DNA of 64,000 nucleotides from Escherichia coli DSM 30083 = JCM 1649 = ATCC 11775 (lineage in GTDB: Bacteria > Pseudomonadota > Gammaproteobacteria > Enterobacterales > Enterobacteriaceae), in the NCBI RefSeq assembly GCF_003697165.2, contig NZ_CP033092.2, positions 4,839,502-4,903,501 on the forward strand. The letters are read 5' to 3'. The notes beneath the pieces were generated by a model that worked only from the letters and a program-made list of their open reading frames with translations, was not told the DNA's origin and did no database searches. Made by a program: the position numbers and the translations under genes. Shown piece by piece: positions 53,100 to 63,651 of this stretch (its first letter is position 1; each line of letters begins with the position of its first letter).

Positions 53100-53849
53100 T
53101 CAATTTGGCGAAAAAGCCTTCACGGTAGAGAGCTGGGCAAAACGCATCATCCGGCTGGTAGGATTGTTGGCGCGGCTGTGAATATCGGGCAGGCTTTTCC
53201 AGCCATGTTTGCCATCTAACTCCCAGACACTGAGCTTTTCAATCGTGGGCGTGACCGCCACGGACCACACCAGCACGTCCTCCGCGTCGCATAACGCTTC
53301 TACATGATTTACATGAGCACATTTCAGGCGTCCGGCAATGGGCAGTAGTTGCAGATCGCGCGGATCGTCATTCAAAACATCACCGGTTAGTTTTAGCACG
53401 CTTCGGCGCAGCGTGATGAGCTGCGCCCGCGCTTCGTTAGGATCGTTTTGTTTACTGATCCATAGCGATTCATTGCTGGAAAAGGTGTGGTTATCGGGCG
53501 CGTGTGGGCTATGAAACCCGCGTGTCGCACGCTGTAGTTCCATATCGAGGCCACATTCACCTTCGGTTGTTAACGCCACGCCGACCATATTCCCGGCATA
53601 GGAAACAGAAAACGAAGGCAAATTTTTATCGCTGAAAACCGGTTTTCCTTTCGGCAGGGTGACGATTTCCGGCAATTCGCCAATGCCATACAGCATGAAC
53701 ATCAGTTCTGCGAGTAAACCTCTGGACGCCAGAAAACGGCTTTGACGATGAGGGGGAATGTTTCGGGCTTCTTGATGACACAGGGAGGGGAGACGAACAG
53801 AAATCAGATGTCCTTCCGTTAAAATCCCTCGGGCAAAGTGAGTCGCCAT
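53100..53849 (-). CDS. yieE: 4'-phosphopantetheinyl transferase superfamily protein YieE
   Basis: This 249-residue protein resembles Sfp-type phosphopantetheinyl transferases, with the Mg-binding motif in CGLDMELQRA (about residues 98-107) and a helical W/KE-like region replaced by ESLWISKQNDP. The start MATHFARGI at 53849 matches K-12; an upstream ATG would add four residues. Some catalytic positions look atypical, so transferase activity is not certain. No carrier-protein gene is nearby. Confidence 0.92.
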   Translation of the reverse strand: MATHFARGILTEGHLISVRLPSLCHQEARNIPPHRQSRFLASRGLLAELMFMLYGIGELPEIVTLPKGKPVFSDKNLPSFSVSYAGNMVGVALTTEGECGLDMELQRATRGFHSPHAPDNHTFSSNESLWISKQNDPNEARAQLITLRRSVLKLTGDVLNDDPRDLQLLPIAGRLKCAHVNHVEALCDAEDVLVWSVAVTPTIEKLSVWELDGKHGWKSLPDIHSRANNPTSRMMRFAQLSTVKAFSPN

Positions 53850-54005
53850 TTTTCGCTCCATGCTTAATGGTCCATTATGAATACAAGAGTAATCATTTAC
53901 TGGAATGATGGACAGACTAAAGCGGCTAAAAGTTCGATTCAGATAAGTTTATTACAACTTTTTTACATTTCATTGTGAAATTGGGTCGCGTTTCATACGA
54001 TTCGG

Positions 54006-54965
54006 TTATGCCATCGACGCGTAAAGATTTTTAATGGTTTCCCGTAACCAGACGATCTTCGGATTACGGCTGTTCCGTTTATGCCACAGAAGGGTAAAAG
54101 GGACTTCCAGCTTTTTTTGCTGGCTTTCATCAAACGGGAGAGGAAGAGCAACCAACGGCAGTTGGTGGAGTTGATTGTAGTACTGGCAGTAGCGCGGCGC
54201 GGTCGCCAGTAGCAGATTGTCGGGCTGTGCTGCCATAAACAGTGACTGCTCGAATTCCGGCAGGCTCATAGCAATCGTGCGTTCGCGCCCCAGCTCCTGT
54301 AACACATTGTCCAGCGCCCAGGTATCGCTCTGTTCCCAGCAAATGCTGATATGCGGATAACGTAAAAAGGTGTCCAGATTCCATGCTTCATGCAGTGCCG
54401 GATGATCTTTGCGTAACCAGACGCAGGGCACATCACTAAACAGCACTTCATAATCAATGGCTAACGGTAGCGAGCTTAACAGCTCCCGCGAACGGGGATG
54501 ACTTTCGCGACCGGAAAAACCAATATCCACTTCACCACGAGTAATGGCATCTAAGGAATCGTAATCCCAGTTACGTAATTTGATGGTCGCCTGCGGGTAT
54601 CGTTGGTAGATCCGTTTCGACAGCGCATTAAGCATGATCATCATCAGCGGCGATTCCGCCGCCAGTTCGAACTTAAGACCGCGCGGCGTTTCGTGGAGTG
54701 GTTTGTCCAGCAACTGATTGCTCATTTGCATCCATTCCGCCAGATTTTGCTCCATGCTGACCATTAGCGGTGTGGGAGACAGGCCCAGCGGTGAGTTCAC
54801 AAAGAGCGGGTCGTCAAACCACGCTCTTAACTTTGCCAGCGACTTACTCACCGCCGAAGGGGTCACGTTCATCCGCTTCGCCGCTTTGGTCACGCTGCGC
54901 TCCTGCATCAGCAGTTGCAGACAGAGCAGCAGATTGAGATCAAGCGTGGTGATGGATTTCTTCAT
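54006..54965 (-). CDS. yidZ: LysR-type regulator YidZ
   Basis: This 319-residue LysR regulator has a helix-turn-helix in [22 protein letters not shown] (about residues 24-45) followed by the co-inducer domain. The ATG at 54965 ([14 protein letters not shown]) matches K-12; three extra residues are possible. K-12 YidZ is reported to influence anaerobic resistance to nitric oxide. Its first 26 bp overlap the end of mdtL, suggesting coupling. Confidence 0.95.
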
Positions 54966-56115
54966 GAGCGGCAACGGGGCGTCCAGGCGCGACGAACATA
55001 ATCAGCAACAGGCTCACTATGCTACAGGCAATCAGAATCCCGATCAGCATATTCCATGCGCCGATACCAACCACCGCCGCCAGCCAAATCCACAGTGACG
55101 AACCGCAAACTTGCGCAATACCTAAGGTCGAGCTGGCTACGCCCGCGCGTAATGAAAACGGCCCTAACGCCTGACTCATCGCCACACCAAAACCTACCGA
55201 GAAACCGGCGCAAATCAGCGTGATACCAAACAGCGAAACCGCATGGGAAGGTGAAACGGCAAGGGTGATCCCCGCCGCCAGGAATAACACCTGTGAGGTG
55301 ATCATCAACGTACGTGGCTTAAAAATTCCCAGCGCAAACGGCGTGGAGAATGAAACGGTCATGCTGACGCCAGCGGTCAACGCCATAATGGTGGCGTATT
55401 CTCCGCGCTCAAAACCCATGATTTCCATCAGCAATACTGGCGACGTGTTGACGAAGGTGAGGATCACCGAAACGCTGAGGGTGGTGATAACAACACGGCT
55501 GAGGAAAAACCGATTAAGCAGTGACTCGCTATTTTCTCGTGGTTTGTCCGAAGTTGTGGGGGCCGCAGGGCGCGTTTCTTTTAAAATAAACAAAGACAAC
55601 ATCAGTAACGCGATGCCCATCGTTGCCATCGTCCAGAACAGACTCTGCCAAGGGAATTTAAGCATAATCAGGTGTCCGAGCACCGGCGCTAACACCGGAA
55701 TGATGCAGGTAATGCCGTTGAGTAACGACAGCACTTTAGCCCGACGTCGATCATCCAGCGTGTCGCGCAAAATGGCGAACGCCACTACGTAACAACAGCC
55801 CGCGCCCAGTCCCTGTAGAAATCGCCCTGCAAGAAATAACGCGCTGGTTTCAGCCAGTGAACAGAACACCGAGGCGATAATAAATAGCGCCGCGCCGGGT
55901 ATGGCGACAGGCTTTCTCCCTGAACGATCGGCCACTTTACCGGCAAATAACATCGCAGCCGCCATCCCCGCCAGATAAACGGAGAACGCAATATGCAACT
56001 GCGCTTCGCTGGCATTGAGATCGGCGGCGATGCGCGGTAAACCAACGAGGTACATATCAATCCCTGCGGGATAAAGTAAAACCAGGGCAAAACTACAAAT
56101 CAAAAAGCGGGACAT
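54940..56115 (-). CDS. mdtL: MFS multidrug efflux transporter MdtL
   Basis: This 391-residue 12-helix transporter of the Bcr/CflA (DHA1) group has motif [13 protein letters not shown] in loop 2-3 and motif [15 protein letters not shown] and VLAPVLGHL in helix 5. In K-12 overexpression gives modest chloramphenicol and quinolone resistance. It ends inside the yidZ start. It is upstream of tnaB in map order but transcribed in the same direction, after tnaB. Confidence 0.95.
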
Positions 56116-56215
56116 GGGCTAAAGCGTCCTGATAGTAAGGTGACGCAAAGCATACGTGGTGAAGGAGAATCAGGCGAGTTGCCATTTGGACATAAGTGAT
56201 TTCCTGACAGGCAAG

Positions 56216-56236
56216 AAGCCAGCGAATGGCTGGCTT
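56216..56236 (-). terminator. Hairpin after tnaB
   Basis: AAGCCAGC and GCTGGCTT form an 8-bp stem around GAATG; on the minus strand it follows the tnaB stop by 10 bp. The downstream tract is CTTGCC, poor in T, so termination may be partial, allowing read-through to mdtL. Confidence 0.6.
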
Positions 56237-56246
56237 CCTGAAGGAT

Positions 56247-57494
56247 TTAGCCAAATTTAGGTAACACGTTAAAGACGTTACCGAACCAGCATAAAATTAC
56301 GGTTATGCCAAAGAGAATGACAATCGCCGGAATAAGATTGCCGCCCCAGACCGTGAACATCTGATTGGGAAACTTCTTGCGGGCTTTGATTGCCAGTACA
56401 GCAGGAATTATTACCGCCCAGATGGTGGCACACAGTCCGGCACCGCCGATCCCGTAAATGAAGCCGTTCGGGAAGATCAGATACAACAAAGCAGGTGGCA
56501 GGAAGGTTAACAGCACGGTTTTGAAACGCCCGGCGTGGGAGTTATCAATCTTAAACAGATCCGCCAGATAATCGAACAATCCCAGCGTGACACCAAAAAA
56601 CGAGCTGGCAACAGCTAAGTTGGAGAACACCAGCAGGCAAAACTCGATAATCCCGTGCTGTTTGGTGCCGAGGAACGATTTCACCAGCGAATCAACGTTG
56701 CCGCCTGAGGAGATTATCGCCTTAAAGCTTTCTCGCGGGATATTCCCCATCGTGCAATAGAGCCAGAAGAGATAAATCACCAGCGCCAGCAGCGAACCGA
56801 AAACCACGCTTTTGATTAGTTTGTCTTTGCGTTTTCCATAGCAAATAATCAGGCTGGGAATATTGCCGTGGAAACCAAATGACGCCAGACACACCGGCAA
56901 AGCCATAAAGATATACGGGAAGTAAGACGTCCCCGCAGTGGTGCTGGTGGAATCGCGCAGAATGGAGTAATCGACCTGGAAGAAGAAAGAACCAAAAACA
57001 ATTACAAAGGAGATAATCTTCAGCCCAAGGAACAATGAGGTAATACGACTGGCGGCTAACGAACTTATCCACAATACGCTGGCAACGAAAATGGCAGTGC
57101 AGATCCCGACAATACGTGGATTAGCGTGATAGCCCAAATTCATTGATATCGTTTCACTAATGATCGCACCATTAGCAGAGATATAGGCATAAGTGAGGAT
57201 ATAGAGAACGAAGGCAACGGTAATACCGCTGATAATGTTCCAGGTGTTACCGATTAAATCTTTGGTGATGGTGTTAAAACTGGATCCGACGGGATAATTT
57301 AAGTTTGCTTCTAATAATAATAGCCCTGAATGTAACATTGAAAACCAGGCGATAATAAGAATAAAAGCGCCCCAAAAAAACCAGGCTCCGGCAAGGTCAA
57401 CAGGTAAAGCAAACATCCCACCGCCAATTACTGTACCGGCTATAACCATAACACCCCAAAATGCAGAGTGTTTTTTTTCTGATTGATCAGTCAT
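56247..57494 (-). CDS. tnaB: Low-affinity tryptophan permease TnaB
   Basis: This 415-residue inner-membrane permease of the HAAP family (with Mtr and TyrP) has 11 membrane segments. The N-terminal GTVIGGGMFALPVDLAGAW is the family signature. It supplies external tryptophan for tryptophanase. It lies 91 bp downstream of tnaA in the tnaCAB operon. Confidence 0.97.
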   Translation of the reverse strand: MTDQSEKKHSAFWGVMVIAGTVIGGGMFALPVDLAGAWFFWGAFILIIAWFSMLHSGLLLLEANLNYPVGSSFNTITKDLIGNTWNIISGITVAFVLYILTYAYISANGAIISETISMNLGYHANPRIVGICTAIFVASVLWISSLAASRITSLFLGLKIISFVIVFGSFFFQVDYSILRDSTSTTAGTSYFPYIFMALPVCLASFGFHGNIPSLIICYGKRKDKLIKSVVFGSLLALVIYLFWLYCTMGNIPRESFKAIISSGGNVDSLVKSFLGTKQHGIIEFCLLVFSNLAVASSFFGVTLGLFDYLADLFKIDNSHAGRFKTVLLTFLPPALLYLIFPNGFIYGIGGAGLCATIWAVIIPAVLAIKARKKFPNQMFTVWGGNLIPAIVILFGITVILCWFGNVFNVLPKFG

Positions 57495-57585
57495 GATGCC
57501 ACCTTTAGAGGAAGGCTATTTTTGTTATTGAGGATGTAGGGTAATAGAGTGGCTAACATCCTTATAGCCACTCTGAGTGTTTTAA

Positions 57586-59001
57586 TTAAACTTCTTTCAG
57601 TTTTGCGGTGAAGTGACGCAATACTTTCGGTTCGTAGGTAAAGGTTAACCCTTTAATATTCGCCGCGTTCTCTTTCACATGTTTAAAGGCTTCAATAATG
57701 AAGTCCATATGTGTTTGAGTATATGTTGCGCGCGGAATGGTTAAACGCAGCAGTTCAGCCGGGCATGGCAGTTGTTTACCGGTTTTCGGATCGCGGCCTA
57801 ACAGGAAAGAGCCAATTTCTACCGCACGGATACCGGCGACTTTATACAGCTCGCAGGCCAGCGCCTGTGCCGGGAACTGATCTGCCGGGATATGCGGCAA
57901 CAGTTTACCTGCATCAACGAATGCCGCGTGACCGCCCGCCTGCTGACAGACAACGCCAATCTCTTCCAGACCATCGACCAGATACTGCACCTGCGCGATA
58001 CGATAAGCCAGCCAGTCCAGATTCATGCCGTCATACAGACCTACCGCCAGACGCTCCATAGCGCCGCCTTCCAGGCCGCCATATGTCGGGAAGCCTTCCT
58101 GCACCACGCAAAGGGTTCTGCATTCGGTATACACATCAAAGAAGCTGTCGTCTTTCATGCACAGCAGGCCGCCCATCGGCACCATCGCATCTTTCTTGGC
58201 GGACATCGCCAGCATATCGGCATATTTGTAGGTTTCGCGGGTGATCTGCTCGATGGTCCAGTCTTTGTATTCTGCTTCACGCTGCTTGATGAAATAGGCG
58301 TTTTCGGCAAAGCGTGCGGAGTCCATGACCACCGGAATATCGTATTTCTTCGCGATGCTGTACATCGCTTTTAAGTTTGCCAGTGAAACCGGCTGACCAC
58401 CTGCGGAGTTACTGGTGATGGTTGCAACGATATACGGCACGTTATTCGGGCCAACTTCTTCAATACCGCGTTCTAATCCCTCAAGGTCAAAGTTGCCTTT
58501 AAAGTCGTAACGCACGCCAGTATCGAAGGCTTCTTTGATATAGACGTTACGCACGGTACAGCCGTTAATCTGGCTATGGCCCTGCGTGGTATCAAAGAAA
58601 TAGTTAGAGAACGCCACCATTTTGCTGCGATCCAGGCCTTTTTCCTGCTCGCGTTTTTTAATCAGTACCGGAATATAGATTTGCTCTGCACCACGGCCCT
58701 GGTGAGTCGGAATAGTGTATTGATAACCAAAGATATTTTTCACTGACTCGGCTAACGCGTAGTAGCTGCGGCTGCCGCTGTAGGCTTCGTCGCCACGCAT
58801 CATCGCGGCCTGCATACTCTGCGTCACCGCCCCGGTGCCGCTGTCGGTCAGTAAATCGATAAACACATCTTCGCTATCCAGCAAGAACGGGTTCATACCG
58901 GATTTAATAATTGCCTCTTCACGATAAGCGCGAGTGGTACGTTTTACTGGCTCAATAACACGAATGCGGAACGGTTCAGGGAGATGTTTAAAGTTTTCCA
59001 T
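57586..59001 (-). CDS. tnaA: Tryptophanase TnaA
   Basis: This 471-residue PLP enzyme cleaves tryptophan to indole, pyruvate and ammonia. The PLP lysine is Lys270 in [12 protein letters not shown], checked by codon position. The sequence matches K-12 throughout and the start [10 protein letters not shown] at 59001 is the known N-terminus; an upstream frame extension adds five residues only. Expression needs tryptophan through the TnaC leader and CRP. Indole made here acts as a signal. Confidence 0.99.
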
Positions 59002-59204
59002 TACATAATCCTTCATTTATTTTAATTACAGTGATCCCTGTGAATATTACATTTGCAATATTCATTAATTCGCCAGATATATATGCAAGTACCATCATTT
59101 ACTAAAACAAGCAAATAAACGAGAGATGGCCTTTGTAAAAGGCAAAATTAAGATATAGCAAACAAATAGATCACATTGAATCTAATCGGTTTGGCTCTGG
59201 TGAT

Positions 59205-59230
59205 GGCTACAGAAGGGCAAATCAAGGGCG
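59205..59230 (-). promoter_or_regulatory. rut/boxA-like element of the tna leader
   Basis: The minus strand reads CGCCCTTGATTTGCCCTTCTGTAGCC when the two halves are joined; it spans the tnaC stop codon. It is the known Rho entry element. A ribosome stalled at the tnaC stop with tryptophan masks it and so prevents termination before tnaA. Confidence 0.85.
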
Positions 59231-59296
59231 GTGATCGACAATCTTGTTGTCAATATTAAACCATTTTGAGGTCACACATATATGTAAGATATTCAT
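59222..59296 (-). CDS. tnaC: Tryptophanase leader peptide TnaC
   Basis: This 24-codon leader peptide, MNILHICVTSKW then FNIDNKIVDHRP, ends in TGA and is too short for routine gene finding. The critical Trp12, Asp16 and Pro24 are all present. Free tryptophan binds the ribosome holding the TnaC peptide, stalls release at Pro24-stop, and blocks Rho access to the 220-bp spacer before tnaA. Confidence 0.97.
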   Translation of the reverse strand: MNILHICVTSKWFNIDNKIVDHRP

Positions 59297-59371
59297 AATG
59301 CACTTATCCTCGAAAGACACGAGGCTACAGTATAATACTCAAGGAATTTGTCTATTCTGAAATTGTTTAAA

Positions 59372-59387
59372 TGTGAATCGAATCACA
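59372..59387 (-). promoter_or_regulatory. CRP site of the tna promoter
   Basis: TGTGA-ATCGAA-TCACA is a perfect CRP consensus in both halves, about 75 bp upstream of tnaC. A -10-like TATTAT/TATACT element lies between it and tnaC (RC of 59330-59340). Catabolite control of tna is established. Confidence 0.93.
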
Positions 59388-59493
59388 ATCGTTCGGGACG
59401 CAATATTAAATATCTTTTTTAAAGATTATAAATTACGTAAGAATTTTAATGTTTAAAAAAGGGTTGAGGAATAACAGGAGTGCTAACAATGAA

Positions 59494-59529
59494 GCGAAGC
59501 CGCATCTGACAGTCAGAATGCGGCTTCGC
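59494..59529. repeat. 36-bp palindrome after mnmE
   Basis: GCGAAGCCGCAT and ATGCGGCTTCGC form a 12-bp perfect stem with an inner CTGAC/GTCAG stem, so almost the whole 36 bp pairs. It begins 9 bp past the mnmE stop on the minus strand and is not followed by T residues there. It is a probable 3' mRNA end structure or a factor-assisted terminator. Confidence 0.8.
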
Positions 59530-59537
59530 AAGCGCGG

Positions 59538-60902
59538 TTACTTACCGATACAGAAGCTGGAGAAAATCCGCCCCAGTAGGTCGTCTGAAGTAAATTCCCC
59601 GGTGATCTCGCTTAAGTTCTGCTGCGCCAGGCGCAACTCTTCCGCCAGCAGTTCACCCGCCCAGGCACCTAACAGTTGCGCTTTACCTTGCTGCAAATGC
59701 TCTGCCGCCTGTTCCAGCGCCTGTAGGTGACGACGACGCGCCAGGAAGCCGCCTTCCATATTGGTGTCAAAGCCCATGCTCTGTTTGAGATGGTTACGCA
59801 GTACATCCACGCCTTCGCCAGTCCGCGCCGAAAGACGAATTAACGCATGACCGTTCACTTCGCTCATCCCCAACGTTTCGCCGGTGATATCGGCTTTATT
59901 GCGCACCACGGTGATCGGCAGTTTCGCTGGCAGACGGGCGATGAATTCCGGCCAGATCTCTGCCGGATCAACGGCGTCTGTCGTGGTGCCATCGACCATA
60001 AACAGCACGCGGTCTGCCTGTTCAATTTCCTGCCATGCGCGCTCGATACCAATACGTTCAACTTCGTCACTGGCTTCACGTAGCCCGGCGGTATCGATGA
60101 TATGCAACGGCATTCCGTCAATGTGGATATGCTCACGCAGCACGTCACGCGTGGTTCCGGCGATATCGGTTACGATTGCTGCTTCACGGCCCGCCAGCGC
60201 GTTCAGCAGGCTCGATTTACCGGCGTTAGGACGTCCGGCAATCACCACTTTCATCCCTTCGCGCAACAAACTACCCTGACGAGCTTCGGCGCGTACCGCG
60301 TCGAGATCGGCAATTACGTTATTGAGCTGGGCTTCAATTTTGCCGTCGGAGAGGAAATCGATCTCTTCATCCGGGAAATCAATTGCCGCTTCGACGTAAA
60401 TGCGCAAGTGGGTGAGGGCTTCCACCAGATGGTTGACCCGTGCGGAGAACGCGCCTTGCAGCGAGTTTAGCGCCGAACGGGCCGCCTGTTCCGAGCTGGC
60501 GTCGATAAGATCCGCAATCGCCTCGGCCTGGGCTAAGTCGAGTTTATCGTTCAGAAATGCGCGTTCGGAAAACTCACCAGGGCGGGCAATCCGCAGGCCG
60601 GGAATGGTCAGAATGCGTTTTAACAGCAGGTCGAGGATCACCGGACCGCCATGACCTTGCAGTTCCAGCACATCTTCGCCGGTGAACGAGTTCGGGCCAG
60701 GGAACCATAGCGCAATCCCCTGATCGAGCACGCTGCCATCGGCGTCTTTAAACGGAAGATAATCGGCGTAGCGTGGCTTAGGCAGTTTACCCAGCACGGT
60801 TTCGGCAACTTCACGGGCTTTGAGGCCGGAGATGCGCAGGATGCCAACGCCGCCACGTCCCGGAGGCGTGGCCTGGGCTACGATAGTGTCATTATCGCTC
60901 AT
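59538..60902 (-). CDS. mnmE: tRNA modification GTPase MnmE (TrmE)
   Basis: This 454-residue GTPase partners MnmG in wobble uridine modification. An N-terminal folate-binding domain (residues 1-118) is followed by a helical domain and an inserted G domain with G1 GRPNAGKSS near residue 226, G2 TTRD, G3 DTAG and G4 NKAD. The C-terminal CIGK carries the conserved Cys451. K-12 length. It lies downstream of yidC, separated by a terminator at 60956-60985. Confidence 0.98.
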
Positions 60903-60923
60903 GATGTTCCTGTTGCTTTGTGT

Positions 60924-60951
60924 GGCGGATGTGCGGTGCTTATCCGCCCTA
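60924..60951. repeat. Degenerate REP-like sequence between yidC and mnmE
   Basis: GGCGGATGTGCGGTGCTTATCCGCC is a shortened stem (GGCGGAT/ATCCGCC) with the REP-like TATCCGCCCTAC edge. It lies just upstream of mnmE. Confidence 0.6.
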
Positions 60952-60955
60952 CGAA

Positions 60956-60985
60956 AAGAAAAAAGGCGGTCAACTGACCGCCCTT
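60956..60985 (-). terminator. Terminator after yidC
   Basis: On the minus strand AGGGCGGTCA and TGACCGCCTT pair with a minimal GT loop and lead into a T-rich tract (TTTTTTCTTTT), 22 bp after the yidC stop. Confidence 0.9.
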
Positions 60986-61007
60986 ATTTTAGCGAAAACT
61001 CACCGAA

Positions 61008-62654
61008 TCAGGATTTTTTCTTCTCGCGGCTATGCAGGCCACGTTTTTCCAGACCACGGTAAATCAGCTGCTGCTGAATAATGGTTACCAGGTTGCTGAC
61101 GATATAGTACAGCACCAGACCTGACGGGAACCACAGGAAGAACACAGTGAAGATGACCGGCATAAAGGTCATGATCTTCTGCTGCATCGGGTCGGTCACA
61201 GTGGTCGGCGACATCTTCTGAATGAAGAACATCGTTACGCCCATCAGGATCGGCAGGATGTAGTACGGGTCCTGTGCAGACAGGTCGTGGATCCACAGTG
61301 CAAACGGTGCCTGACGTAGTTCAACGGAACCCATCAGCATGTAGTACAACGCCAGGAAGATTGGCATCTGGATCAGCAGCGGGAAGCAGCCGCCCAGCGG
61401 GTTAACCTTCTCAGCTTTGTACAGCGCCATCATTTCCTGGCTTATGCGCTGTTTGTCATCGCCCAGACGCTCACGCATTGCCTGAATCTTCGGCTGCAGC
61501 ATACGCATCTTCGCCATGGAGGTGTACTGCGCTTTGGTCAGCGGGTACATGATGCCACGAACGATAAAGGTGATGATGATAATGGAGAAGCCCCAGTTAC
61601 CCACAAAGCTATGGATCCATTTCAGCAGTTTGAACAGCGGCTGAGAAATGAACCACAACCAACCGTAATCAACGGTCAGATCCAGGTGCGGAGCAACAGC
61701 TGCCATTTTGTCCTGAATTTCCGGGCCAACCCACAGGGTGCTGTTCATCGCGCCAGTCTGACCAGGCTGAACCAGTACCGGCTGAGATTTATAGCCGATA
61801 GCGGCGATGCCGTTACCCAGATTAGCGGTATAGAAGTTGTTGGTACCGTCGTTATGCGGGATCCACGCCGTCGCGAAATACTGTTGCAGCATTGCCACCC
61901 AACCACCTTTCGAAGAGATGTTCAGGTTTTCGTTATCGGCAATGGTATCGAACTTGTATTTCTCGTACTTCTCGTCAGGCGTGGAGTACGCCGCACCACG
62001 GAAGGTGTGCAGTGCGAAGTTGCTGCTTCCGGTATCGAGATGCGGTGGCAGAGTGATGGATTGCTTCAACTGACCAAAGGTGGAGATTTCCAGCGGTTTC
62101 TCGCCAGCGTTCTGCACGTTGTAGTTGACGTTGACAGCGTAATCACCACGTTTCAGGACAAACGTTTTGGTAAACGTGTTGCCTGCCGCGTCGGTATACG
62201 TCATCGGCACCTGCAGTTCGTTTTGACCTTCAGCCAGCACATAAGCGTCTTTTTCAACGTTATACAGCGGACGCGGGCCGTTAGCCGGGTTATCCGGGCC
62301 ATCACGACCGGTCAGACCGCTCTGTGCCTGATAAATAAACTGCGGTGAAGTTTCCAGCAGCTGGAACGGCTGGGTAGAGTTCAGCTCTTTCGGGTAAGCA
62401 GGCAGCAGGGCTTGCTCAACATCACCACCGCGGGTGTTGATGGTCAGATCAAGCACGTCGGTCTTAACCGAGATCAGTTTCCCCTGGCCACTGGCCGGTA
62501 CGCCCTGGTCGGCGGCGCTACCCGCTGCGGTGGTCGTTGTCTGCGTGGTCTGTTGGGCCTGAGGTTGCGGGTTTTTATCCTGCTCCCAGGCTTGCCAGAT
62601 CATGAAAGACACGAACAGCAAAGCGATGACTAAAAGATTGCGTTGCGAATCCAT
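61008..62654 (-). CDS. yidC: Membrane protein insertase YidC
   Basis: This 548-residue insertase works alone or with SecYEG. It has an N-terminal signal anchor (residues about 5-22), a large periplasmic beta-sandwich domain (about 55-320) and five further helices. The hydrophilic groove Arg366 is in [18 protein letters not shown], and a basic tail ([16 protein letters not shown]) contacts ribosomes. It lies 2 bp downstream of yidD in the rpmH-rnpA-yidD-yidC cluster. Confidence 0.98.
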
Positions 62655-62656
62655 CG

Positions 62657-62914
62657 TTAGTGTTCTCTGGTATCAAATGGTCCGGGCGGGACGGGATCGT
62701 CACCACCAGGGTGTAAAGGGTGGCATTTTAATACGCGTTTCACCGTCAACCAACTGCCTTTTATCACTCCAAACCTGCGCAATGCCTCAATTCCGTAGCT
62801 TGAACAGGTTGGAGTGAAACGACAATGCGGCCCGAGTAGCGGACTAATCAGGCGTTGATAGACCCGAATGAGGGCTATCAGGACCCGCGAGCCAGGCGAC
62901 AGTGGCGGCGCCAT
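62657..62914 (-). CDS. yidD: Membrane protein insertion efficiency factor YidD
   Basis: This 85-residue protein has an amphipathic N-terminal segment ([18 protein letters not shown]) and the three-cysteine motif [15 protein letters not shown]...CHPLHPGG typical of the family. It aids YidC-dependent insertion. Its start overlaps the last 37 bp of rnpA in another frame. Confidence 0.96.
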
Positions 62915-63237
62915 AATTTTTCCAACGCTTCCGAGAGAGCACGGTTATCGAGGTCGGCAACCCCTTTTTTCGCCACCACCACGAAATCCATAGCCGGGAG
63001 TTCATGTTGGCGCAGACGGAAGCTTTCACGCGTCAGACGTTTAATCCGATTGCGTTCATGGGCGCGTCGAACGTTTTTCTTGGCGACTGTAAGACCGATA
63101 CGGGGATGCCCCAGCGAATTCAGGCGGCCGAGAATGGTAATTTGCGGCGTGCCAGCCCGTTGTGGCTGCTGGAAGACGAATGTGAATTGACTGGGAGTTA
63201 ACAAGCGTAACTCCCTGGGAAATGCGAGCTTAACCAC
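62878..63237 (-). CDS. rnpA: RNase P protein component RnpA
   Basis: This 119-residue basic protein is the protein cofactor of the RNase P ribozyme that matures tRNA 5' ends. The RNR motif is in [20 protein letters not shown] (about residues 54-73). The start is GTG at 63237. It lies 16 bp downstream of rpmH, and its end overlaps yidD by 37 bp. Confidence 0.98.
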
Positions 63238-63253
63238 TCAGGGGTTAGCTTTA

Positions 63254-63406
<153 letters not shown>

Positions 63407-63496
63407 CTAAACTTGAATAAATTCAATGGCTTTATTGGATATCCGCCGAAAAATGAAACGATGGACACCGAAGCCATGGGTGATTAAAGAGGCCGG

Positions 63497-63525
63497 ATTG
63501 TAATAATTGTACACTCCGGAGTCAA
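63497..63525 (-). promoter_or_regulatory. rpmH promoter
   Basis: On the minus strand TTGACT (63520-63525) and TACAAT (63497-63502) are spaced by 17 bp, about 100 bp upstream of rpmH. Further rpmH promoters nearer dnaA are known but I cannot define them. Confidence 0.8.
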
Positions 63526-63651
63526 TTCTCTTTCCTTATTTACCGCGCTTTTCCGCACCTTTTCGCGGGGAAAACGTACGGCCTCACACCAGTGTAAACC
63601 AGCATGGCGCGCCGGGTGGAGGATTATACGGGCTGACGGGTAAAGCGCAAG

